Part shown: positions 55,072 through 61,490 of the stretch, piece after piece | Position numbering within the stretch: the stretch's first letter is position 1 | Layout of the letters: each line of letters begins with the position of its first letter | DNA from: Streptococcus azizii | GTDB lineage: Bacteria > Bacillota > Bacilli > Lactobacillales > Streptococcaceae | Assembly (NCBI RefSeq): GCF_001984715.1 | Contig: NZ_MSPR01000015.1 | Span: 1-61,490 of the forward strand | Length of the DNA: 61,490 nt | Direction: 5' to 3' | Notes under the pieces: generated by a model | The model's input: the letters and a program-made list of their open reading frames with translations, nothing else | Told to the model about the DNA's origin: nothing | The model's database searches: none | Made by a program: the position numbers and the translations under genes

Positions 55072-56274
55072 ATGCGTGCAGTTTTCGGGATTGATGTGAG
55101 TAAGGTAAGTTCAGAAGTGGCCATTCTAGTCAACGGTGAGAAGGTTCATCGCTACACGATGTCCAATGATGCCATTGGCTTTTCTCGGCTACTTGGCGAT
55201 TTGAGAACCGTCCACAAGGCAGAAATCATCTTTGAAGCAACAGGCGTCTACTCCCGCCGTCTTCAAGCTTTTCTGGATGAACACGGCTACGCTTATACGC
55301 GACTCAATCCCTTAGAAGCCAAGAAGCAACTGGATAGTTTGCGTGTGCGAAAAACAGATCAAATTGACGCTGAAAAACTGGCTCAGTCTCAGTTTGTACT
55401 GAATCGTAAACCGACTTATATCCAGAAAGAAGTCTATCAACATCTGCGAGATTTCAGTCGATTCTATCAGAACTTAACTGAGGACATCGTTCGAGCTAAA
55501 AACCGCCTACACAAGGTCTTGCAGGTCACTTTCCCAGAATTGGAGACTCTTTTATCAACGCCAACTGGTGAACAATACTGGAACTTGGTCATAGCCTTTC
55601 CTTGCAAGGACTTCGTGCTTGATTTAAGCAAGGATGAACTCTCAGAGAGCATCCGTCTGTCCACCTCAAAACGGATTTCTGACAAACGTGTGGCATACTT
55701 AGCCGAGAAGCTTACAGCACTAGCTAATCAATCTTATTGTGCCGTCAAGAAAACCTCTCCAATACTGGAAGAGGTCCGTTACTATGCAAAAGAATTGCTT
55801 AGACTTTTTGAACAGAGACAAGCAGTCTTAGACGAAATGGTGGAACTAGCTCAACCCTTACCAGAATATGACATTCTACTTTCTATTCCTGGTATCGCTG
55901 AGACAACTGCAACAAGTATTATTGGTGAACTTGGAGATATTCGCCGTTTTCAGTCTGCCAATCAAATTAACGCCTTTATCGGGATTGACCTGAGACACTA
56001 TGAATCTGGCAACTTTTTAGCGAAGGAACACATCACCAAACGTGGGAATCCCTATGCTAGAAAGATTCTGTTCAAGCGTATTCACAATATCGCTTCAGCC
56101 AGTCACACCAATCCTTGCCATATCGCAGACTTTTATGAGAAACGAAAAAGACAATCGCAAACGACTTCAACCAAGCCACACACGATTGCCTCCATACATC
56201 GTCTCATTCGGACAATGTATTACCTCATAACGCATAACAAACTTTACGATTACACTTTAATCCAAAATCAGTAA
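55072..56274 (+). CDS. IS110-family transposase (DEDD recombinase)
   Basis: A 400-aa transposase. The N-terminal RuvC-like DEDD domain has D8 (FGIDVSK), E55 (FEATGVY), D96 and D99 (KTDQIDAEKL). The C-terminal Transposase_20 domain has LLSIPGIAETTATSIIGELG and the HYESGNFLAKEHITKRGN block with the likely catalytic Ser. The frame is intact, so the element may be active. ATG 55072 follows GAGGTACTATC. Confidence 0.95.
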   Translation: MRAVFGIDVSKVSSEVAILVNGEKVHRYTMSNDAIGFSRLLGDLRTVHKAEIIFEATGVYSRRLQAFLDEHGYAYTRLNPLEAKKQLDSLRVRKTDQIDAEKLAQSQFVLNRKPTYIQKEVYQHLRDFSRFYQNLTEDIVRAKNRLHKVLQVTFPELETLLSTPTGEQYWNLVIAFPCKDFVLDLSKDELSESIRLSTSKRISDKRVAYLAEKLTALANQSYCAVKKTSPILEEVRYYAKELLRLFEQRQAVLDEMVELAQPLPEYDILLSIPGIAETTATSIIGELGDIRRFQSANQINAFIGIDLRHYESGNFLAKEHITKRGNPYARKILFKRIHNIASASHTNPCHIADFYEKRKRQSQTTSTKPHTIASIHRLIRTMYYLITHNKLYDYTLIQNQ

Positions 56275-56297
56275 AATTGTTTATGCCATATTATTGT

Positions 56298-56334
56298 AAC
56301 ACCTTATTTCAAAAAAATCACAAAATAAGGTGTT
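56298..56334 (+). terminator. Terminator of the IS110 transposase
   Basis: AACACCTTATTT pairs with AAATAAGGTGTT, then GGTTTT. The rest of the gap to 56450 is the IS right end with no gene. Confidence 0.75.
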
Positions 56335-56450
56335 GGTTTTGTATACACTTTTTATGTAAATCTTTAGTGTAAAGTAAGGTCATTTCCCTATTTTGATGAC
56401 TGTATGAAAATTATTTTTTCTCTAAAACCTTGATAGGCTTGACAAATGGT

Positions 56451-56665
56451 AGAAAAGGGATTCTCATCTGTAATCGGCTAAAGCCGAAACAGCTGCCTAT
56501 CTTTTTCCGAGGTTTTAGGCTGAACTCAATTACACAAGATGTGAGGACGTTAAAAGGTCTAAGCGAAAATAGGAGATGCGACGAGTGAAAAGCTCCAGTG
56601 GAGGTTCTCACTCACCGAGACTCTTGGTAACGTATCCTTTTGATTGTTAAAGAGTATAAGTGTAT
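56451..56665. repeat. Repeat block right of the IS110 element
   Basis: GGGATTCTCATCTGTAATCG... (56457-56504) matches the 8035-8085 unit. A 23-bp block at 56539-56561 is the inverse of 13937-13959. A truncated RUP-like right end (TATCCTTTTGATTGTTAAAG) closes it at about 56635-56660. Confidence 0.7.
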
Positions 56666-56763
56666 CCTCTTTGCTTTACTTCCCGTAGCTTATCTTCTAA
56701 TCAAGGTACAAAGCTCATTAAGGATAAGAAACTCTCCATCGGATAGTGGTGTTTATAGGCTCA

Positions 56764-56786
56764 AAAAAGGTCCCTGGGACCTTTTT
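56764..56786 (-). terminator. Terminator of rnj
   Basis: AAAAAGGTCC/GGGACCTTTTT hairpin overlapping the rnj stop codon, usable in both directions. Confidence 0.8.
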
Positions 56787-58461
56787 ACTTATCTGGTGTA
56801 AGAATCATCGGAATGATGATGGGTTCGCGCTCTGTCTTTTCATATAGGAAGGGTCTGAGTGCATTGACAATGGCTCCATTGACCGATTGGATATTGGCTT
56901 CCTTGTTCTTGAGCGCAATGCGAATAGCATTGAACAAGAGGCGTTGGCTTTCGCGGATGAGGTCACCCGATTCGCGCATATAGATGAAGCCTCGGCTGAG
57001 GATATCTGGTCCTGCAAGAATCATTTGCGATTGGAAATCCACGGTTGCAACAGCTAGGACTACTCCATCTTCTGACAAGTCTCTCCGATCTTTAAGGACA
57101 GCCGCTCCGATTTCTCCGATGCGGTTTCCGTCTACATAAATATCTTGAGCATTGAAATGACCAGCTAGACGAGCGCTGTTTTTTGTGAGAGCAAGCACAT
57201 CTCCGTTTTCCATGATAAAAATGTTATCTTTAGGAATGCCGGTATCCATGGCGAGCTGGGCATGAATGGTTTGCATGCGGTATTCACCGTGGACGGGCAT
57301 GAAAAATTTTGGTTTTATCAAGCGGAGCATGAGTTTTTGCTCTTGCTGTCCGCCGTGTCCAGAAGTATGGATGTTGTTAATTTTACCATGGATGACTTCT
57401 ACACCAGCCTCAATTAAGATGTTAATTAGCTTGTTGACACCAGTGGTGTTGCCTGGGATTGGGCTAGATGAGAAAATCACGGTGTCACCAGGTTGTAATT
57501 GAACCTGACGATGGGTGCCATGTGCGATACGAGAAAGGGCAGCCATGGGTTCTCCCTGACTTCCAGTACAGAGAATCATTATTTCGCTAGCAGGATATTC
57601 TTTAATTTCATTCGGCTCGATAAAGGTGTTTTTCGGAACCTTGATATAGCCTAACTCAATGCCATTGACAATGGCTTTTTCCATAGAGCGTCCGAATACT
57701 GCAATCTTGCGCCCGGTTTTTACAGCCGCATCGGCTGCCTGTTGCAGCCGGAAGATATTGGAAGCAAAGGAGGCAAAGATAATTCGTCCATGAATACCTT
57801 CGATCAATTTCATGATTGATTGACCGACAACTTTTTCTGAGTTGGTAAAGGTTGGGACTTCCGCATTTGTCGAATCAGATAATAGGCAGAGAACCCCTTC
57901 TTCCCCGAGCGCTGCCATGCGATGCAAATCGGCTGGCTCTCCTACAGGTGTAAAGTCAAACTTGAAGTCGCCTGTGCAGACAATTTTCCCTTGAGGAGTA
58001 TCAATTACGATACCGAGAGGCTCTGGGATCGAGTGGGTTGTACGGAAAAAGGTCACTTTTAATTGTTTGAAGGTCAATTCAGTAGTGTGATTGATTTCAT
58101 GGAGAGTAGCATCGCGCAAGAGTCCATGTTCTTCTAATTTGCCACGAATGAGGGCGAGGGCAAGTGGTCCAGCATAGATAGGGATATTAGCCTGCTTGAG
58201 CAGAAAAGGAATTCCCCCGATATGGTCCTCGTGACCGTGGGTAATGACTACCCCCTTAACACGGTCAATATTATCAACGATATAGGAGTAATCAGGAATC
58301 ACATAGTCAATGCCGAGCAAGTCGTCCTCGGGGAATTTGATCCCTGCGTCAACGATGATAATCTCGTCCTGATATTCGATTCCATAGGTATTTTTACCGA
58401 TTTCCCCTAAACCACCAATGGCGAATACGCCAACTTCTTGAGATTTTAGATGAACTGACAT
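56785..58461 (-). CDS. rnjA: Ribonuclease J (J1 type)
   Basis: A 558-aa metallo-beta-lactamase/beta-CASP ribonuclease with 5'-exonuclease and endonuclease activity in mRNA decay. The metal motif HGHEDH is at 75-80, with later [15 protein letters not shown] and the beta-[13 protein letters not shown] and PVHGEYR blocks. It follows rpoY by 3 nt, an arrangement typical for RNase J1. J1 rather than J2 is inferred from this pairing. Confidence 0.93.
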   Translation of the reverse strand: MSVHLKSQEVGVFAIGGLGEIGKNTYGIEYQDEIIIVDAGIKFPEDDLLGIDYVIPDYSYIVDNIDRVKGVVITHGHEDHIGGIPFLLKQANIPIYAGPLALALIRGKLEEHGLLRDATLHEINHTTELTFKQLKVTFFRTTHSIPEPLGIVIDTPQGKIVCTGDFKFDFTPVGEPADLHRMAALGEEGVLCLLSDSTNAEVPTFTNSEKVVGQSIMKLIEGIHGRIIFASFASNIFRLQQAADAAVKTGRKIAVFGRSMEKAIVNGIELGYIKVPKNTFIEPNEIKEYPASEIMILCTGSQGEPMAALSRIAHGTHRQVQLQPGDTVIFSSSPIPGNTTGVNKLINILIEAGVEVIHGKINNIHTSGHGGQQEQKLMLRLIKPKFFMPVHGEYRMQTIHAQLAMDTGIPKDNIFIMENGDVLALTKNSARLAGHFNAQDIYVDGNRIGEIGAAVLKDRRDLSEDGVVLAVATVDFQSQMILAGPDILSRGFIYMRESGDLIRESQRLLFNAIRIALKNKEANIQSVNGAIVNALRPFLYEKTEREPIIIPMILTPDK

Positions 58462-58464
58462 GGA

Positions 58465-58695
58465 TTAAAACTCCGTAATACTAAAATCAGCGTGAGTTTT
58501 TTCATACTCAAGGTGATTTTCAGACAACAGTTCGATGAATTCGATGTTGTAGGTAGTATGCGCTTCTACTAATTGACGGGCGATGATGCGGCCTTCTAAC
58601 TCCGTCTGAGCTTCAATGTCTAGATAAAGCGTACGTGTTTGCTCGCGACGTGGGGTGGCGTCTTTTTTTTCTTGGTAGAATACTTTGTAAATCAT
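58465..58695 (-). CDS. rpoY: RpoY, RNA polymerase epsilon subunit
   Basis: A 76-aa DUF1447 protein ([20 protein letters not shown]) that binds RNA polymerase in Firmicutes. I use ATG 58695 because the protein pattern starts there; the frame stays open 17 codons further. It is co-transcribed with rnjA from an extended -10 (TGATATAAT, near 58822-58830). Confidence 0.92.
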   Translation of the reverse strand: MIYKVFYQEKKDATPRREQTRTLYLDIEAQTELEGRIIARQLVEAHTTYNIEFIELLSENHLEYEKTHADFSITEF

Positions 58696-58746
58696 ATAAT
58701 CAGATAGTTCCTTTCTTTTTGATTGGTAACTATGAAAAAGCACCAA

Positions 58747-59078
58747 ACAGTTGATTCTATTTGGTAACGTCTATTCAATTTTCACGAGTTGCCAATTTAT
58801 TCAGTCTGTATATTACTCTCTATTATATCATAAAAATGGTATTGGTAAAAGGAATTGCTAGGGAAATGAAAAGTGTAATGGTTTTCAGAAATAAATGAAT
58901 GGCTGCTATGTAAAAATGAAAAGCACTTTTTCCTTTCTCTCGGTGATAGATCGATCGCATCGACTCCTTTATCAATGGGTGAATCATCTCTTGAAGTGTG
59001 TCCTCCTCCTGCTGGAGCAGTTGAAAAGAAGGGAAAAATATAAGAGATTGGGGAATCGTATCCCATTTTTTTCATTAT
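58747..59078. other. Divergent intergenic region rpoY/tsaB
   Basis: About 330 bp with no supported gene. A plus-strand frame (58895-59161) lacks a family signature and overlaps tsaB. The region holds the rpoY promoter at its left end and the tsaB promoter at its right. Confidence 0.5.
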
Positions 59079-59107
59079 TTGAAAAAAATTCCAAGATAGC
59101 TTACAAT
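59079..59107 (+). promoter_or_regulatory. tsaB promoter
   Basis: TTGAAA (59079-59084), 17-nt spacer, TACAAT (59102-59107), 34 nt before tsaB. Confidence 0.7.
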
Positions 59108-59141
59108 AGAGAGGACAAGAATCAAGTAAAGAGAGTGAAAG

Positions 59142-59828
59142 ATGAAAGTATTAGCATTTGATACCTCTAATCAAGCCTTGGCGGTGGCCTTGGTGGAAAA
59201 TGAACGGTTGCAGGCAGAAATGACCCTTGCTGTCAAGAAAAATCATAGCACCAGCCTGATGCCAACGATTGACTTTTTGATGCAGTCAGTCGGTTGGCAA
59301 CCGGCCGATTTGGAGAGAATTGTGGTAGCGCAAGGACCAGGTTCTTATACAGGATTGCGGATTGGAGTGGCAACGGCAAAGACCTTGGCCTATACACTAG
59401 GTATCGACTTGGTCGGGATTTCAAGTCTACAGACCTTGGTGCCAAAAGGTGTAGCTGGTCTGGTCGTGCCGATTATTGATGCACGTAGAAATCATGTATA
59501 TGCTGGCTTTTATGAAGAGAGGCAGTCCGTCAAATCGGATGCTTATCTGTCTTTTGAGAGCCTGCTAGAAGAGGTCAGCGTTTACGGTCAGGTAACCTTT
59601 GTCGGAGAAGTCGCAGCTTTCATCGATCAGATTAGAGGAGCTCTACCTAAGGCTCGCTATCAAGAGACTCTGCCGTCTGCTTATCAGCTGGCTTTAGACG
59701 GAGAAGTCGCTGCAACGAGTGAGGTCATATCGTTTGAGCCACATTACCTCAAGCGGGTTGAGGCAGAGGAAAATTGGCTTAAAGAGCATAAAGAAAACGA
59801 TAGGGAAAGCTATATTCAGCGGGTATGA
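59142..59828 (+). CDS. tsaB: TsaB, tRNA t6A37 synthesis scaffold
   Basis: A 228-aa ASKHA-fold paralogue of TsaD (MKVLAFDTSNQALAVALVEN; GPGSYTGLRIGVATAKTLAY). It binds TsaD and TsaE to install threonylcarbamoyl on A37 of ANN-decoding tRNAs. Overlaps rimI by 4 nt. Confidence 0.96.
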   Translation: MKVLAFDTSNQALAVALVENERLQAEMTLAVKKNHSTSLMPTIDFLMQSVGWQPADLERIVVAQGPGSYTGLRIGVATAKTLAYTLGIDLVGISSLQTLVPKGVAGLVVPIIDARRNHVYAGFYEERQSVKSDAYLSFESLLEEVSVYGQVTFVGEVAAFIDQIRGALPKARYQETLPSAYQLALDGEVAATSEVISFEPHYLKRVEAEENWLKEHKENDRESYIQRV

Positions 59829-60265
59829 TTGAAGTAGAAAAGTATGATGGGGACTCGGCAATAGCGCAAGCCCTCCATGCCATTTTGGTAGATGTTTATC
59901 GGGTCTCGCCTTGGACGATGGAGCAGATGGAAAGAGACTTGGCGCAGCCAGATGTGGTTTATTATCTGGCAAAGCAAGGGGGGACTATTCTTGGTTTTCT
60001 CGCTGTCCAGCAGCTAGTAGAGGACTGGGAAATCTTGCAACTTGCTGTACAAAAAGATGCTCAAGGTCAAGGGATTGCAGGTTATCTGTTAGAGAGACTG
60101 GATTCGTTTTTAGGTACGGTATTTTTGGAGGTGCGTGCCTCCAATCGGCGTGCAAAGCGCTTATATCAGCGCTATGGATTTGTGGAAATTGGCAAACGAA
60201 AGGATTACTACCATAATCCGATAGAAGATGCCATTGTGATGAAAAGAGAAAAAGATGAACGATAG
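59825..60265 (+). CDS. rimI: RimI, ribosomal protein alanine N-acetyltransferase
   Basis: A 146-aa GNAT enzyme with the acetyl-CoA loop [10 protein letters not shown] and the [20 protein letters not shown] motif D/B. RimI acetylates the N-terminus of S18 in model bacteria; the substrate here is by analogy. It overlaps tsaB (4 nt) and tsaD (11 nt). Confidence 0.93.
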   Translation: MIEVEKYDGDSAIAQALHAILVDVYRVSPWTMEQMERDLAQPDVVYYLAKQGGTILGFLAVQQLVEDWEILQLAVQKDAQGQGIAGYLLERLDSFLGTVFLEVRASNRRAKRLYQRYGFVEIGKRKDYYHNPIEDAIVMKREKDER

Positions 60266-61277
60266 GTATATTCTTGCGATTGAGACATCTTGTGATGAGA
60301 CCTCGGTTGCGGTATTAAAAAATGATGCAGAGCTACTGTCCAATGTGATCGCTAGTCAAATCGAAAGCCATAAGCGTTTTGGTGGAGTGGTGCCTGAAGT
60401 GGCCAGTCGTCACCATGTCGAAGTGATAACGGCTTGTATGGAGGAAGCCTTATTGGAGGCTGGTATTATAGCGAGTGACCTTACAGCGGTTGCGGTAACC
60501 CATGGGCCAGGTTTAGTCGGTGCTTTGTTGGTGGGCTTATCAGCAGCGAAAGCCTTTGCCTGGGCGAATAATCTACCCTTGATTCCTGTTAACCACATGG
60601 CAGGACACTTGATGGCGGCGCGTAGTGTCAAAGAATTGACCTACCCTCTCCTTGCTTTATTGGTATCGGGGGGGCATACAGAATTGGTCTATGTGGCAGG
60701 ACCAGGGGACTATCGAATTGTTGGAGAAACACGTGATGATGCGGTTGGAGAAGCCTACGACAAGGTGGGGCGTGTCATGGGTCTACCCTATCCAGCAGGG
60801 CGCGTCATTGATGAATTGGCACATAAGGGGGAGGTACTCTATGACTTTCCACGGGCCATGGTCAAGGAGGATAATCTGGAATTTTCATTTTCAGGCTTGA
60901 AATCTGCCTTCATCAATCTCTACCATAATGCTGAGCAAAGAGGGGAAGAGCTATCGAATGAACACTTGTCAGCTTCTTTTCAGGCCTGCGTCTTAGATAT
61001 CTTACTGGCCAAGACCAAAAAAGCCTTGGAGAAATATCCTGTCCAGACTCTAGTAGTTGCGGGAGGGGTTGCCGCAAATCAAGGATTACGACAGCGGTTG
61101 GCAGCTGAAATAACAGATGTAGAGGTCGTCATTCCCCCGCTTCGTCTCTGTGGTGACAATGCAGGTATGATTGCCTTAGCAGCAGTTAGCGAATGGAATA
61201 AGAACAATTTGGCTTCTTTGGAGTTAAATGCTAAGCCGAGTTTAGCCTTTGATACGCTAGAAGAAGAGAAGTGTTAA
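60255..61277 (+). CDS. tsaD: TsaD, tRNA t6A37 threonylcarbamoyltransferase
   Basis: A 340-aa catalytic subunit of t6A synthesis. The iron-binding HMAGH motif is seen in [12 protein letters not shown], with ETSCDETS at the N-terminus, [10 protein letters not shown], and the C-terminal [10 protein letters not shown] and [10 protein letters not shown]. It completes the tsaB-rimI-tsaD operon. Confidence 0.97.
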   Translation: MNDRYILAIETSCDETSVAVLKNDAELLSNVIASQIESHKRFGGVVPEVASRHHVEVITACMEEALLEAGIIASDLTAVAVTHGPGLVGALLVGLSAAKAFAWANNLPLIPVNHMAGHLMAARSVKELTYPLLALLVSGGHTELVYVAGPGDYRIVGETRDDAVGEAYDKVGRVMGLPYPAGRVIDELAHKGEVLYDFPRAMVKEDNLEFSFSGLKSAFINLYHNAEQRGEELSNEHLSASFQACVLDILLAKTKKALEKYPVQTLVVAGGVAANQGLRQRLAAEITDVEVVIPPLRLCGDNAGMIALAAVSEWNKNNLASLELNAKPSLAFDTLEEEKC

Positions 61278-61282
61278 CATAA

Positions 61283-61300
61283 GGGAGCCAAAGGCTCTTT
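61283..61300 (+). terminator. Terminator of tsaB-rimI-tsaD
   Basis: GAGCC-AAA-GGCTC followed by TTTTT, 5 nt after the tsaD stop. Confidence 0.85.
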
Positions 61301-61420
61301 TTCCATTATAGACAATATGTAAAGACCCCCAGTTGAGAATTCGTGGATTTACCTGTACACTAGAATAAAAAAACAATCAACTTCTAACAGGAATTACCAC
61401 ACTCAATTGGAGGTCTTATA

Positions 61421-61490
61421 TGTTTCATTTTACCACACTTTTCATCGGAATGGATGTTCACAAAGAAAGTTTTTCACTTTGCTATTATGA
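61421..61490 (+). CDS. IS110-type transposase, 5' end only
   Basis: ATG 61421 opens MFHFTTLFIGMDVHKESFSL then CYY, where the window ends. GMDVHKESF is the first-Asp motif of the IS110 DEDD domain. GGAGG lies about 7 nt before the start. The 110 nt upstream should be the IS left end. The sequence differs from the IS110 copy at 55072, so it is another element. Confidence 0.85.

Larger units (their letters stand above)
54833..56450 (+). mobile_element. IS110-family insertion sequence (ends approximate)
   Basis: One transposase with about 240 nt of structured non-coding left end and about 175 nt at the right. On its left is one unit of the GGCTAAAGCC-type repeat and on its right (56455-56504) another. 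At 7980-8085 two such units stand in tandem, so the element probably inserted between them. IS110 elements have no terminal inverted repeats, so the borders are uncertain by tens of bases. Confidence 0.75.

Noticed and set aside
58895..59161. 88-codon frame upstream of tsaB
   Set aside because: It overlaps the tsaB promoter and start, and the translation shows no family pattern.

Overview
The window is a low-GC Gram-positive chromosome segment that I read as Streptococcus, most likely S. suis or a close relative. The pointers are the 5S-tRNA cluster, the adcRCBA, comYA-G, str (rpsL-rpsG-fusA) and glnRA operons, ComX boxes (TACGAATA), the RpoY-RNase J pair, and RUP-like repeats of the streptococcal type. 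The species call is an inference; no database was searched.

Layout. 1-1070: end of an rRNA operon (5S) and ten tRNA genes, the last being tRNA-Leu(CAA). 1017-7608: an integrative, probably mobilizable element in the 3' end of that tRNA, bounded by a perfect 57-bp direct repeat. It carries a tyrosine integrase, a DUF3173 protein, an HUH-type Rep, an FtsK/TcpA-like translocase, several unknown genes and a DUF2971 cargo gene. 8189-12623: metal homeostasis, with adcRCBA zinc uptake under an AdcR box and a copY-copZ pair without copA. 12825-25415: HIT protein, a 41-aa membrane peptide, tyrS, pbp1b, and rpoB-rpoC behind a leader with a terminator hairpin. 25531-33729: DUF1033 protein, the comYA-G pilus operon behind a ComX box, an inserted islet (Fic protein plus a dead integrase), then comYH and ackA. 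33992-39027: vitamin B6 kinase with ECF S-component, a THF riboswitch with folT, pepA, a DUF4651/thioredoxin/ytpR operon, and ssbB with a second ComX box. 39451-44341: groESL under CtsR and HrcA sites, a luciferase-like oxidoreductase behind a perfect palindrome, rpsL-rpsG. 44342-50005: a possible structured RNA, fusA, gap, pgk. 50199-52594: poorly known AT-rich accessory genes, including a secreted protein whose only well-placed start is ATA. 52595-54427: glnRA. 54482-56450: repeats and an IS110 element. 56785-61277: rnj-rpoY and tsaB-rimI-tsaD, then the start of a second IS110-type transposase cut by the window edge.

How the parts relate. Much of the window is core information processing (RNA polymerase, S12/S7, EF-G, TyrRS, t6A synthesis, RNase J) and central metabolism (GAPDH, PGK, AckA, GlnA). 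The two ComX boxes place comYA-G and ssbB in the competence regulon. Accessory DNA lies in three places: the tRNA-Leu element, the islet splitting comYG from comYH, and the repeat/IS110 region after glnA.

The features I would look at first are the long stem-loop beside the element's rep gene, the structured rpsG-fusA spacer, the non-coding left end of the IS110 element (possible bridge RNA), the ATA-start secreted protein with its two-TM partner, and the two-hairpin leaders before rpsL and before the membrane gene at 51471.
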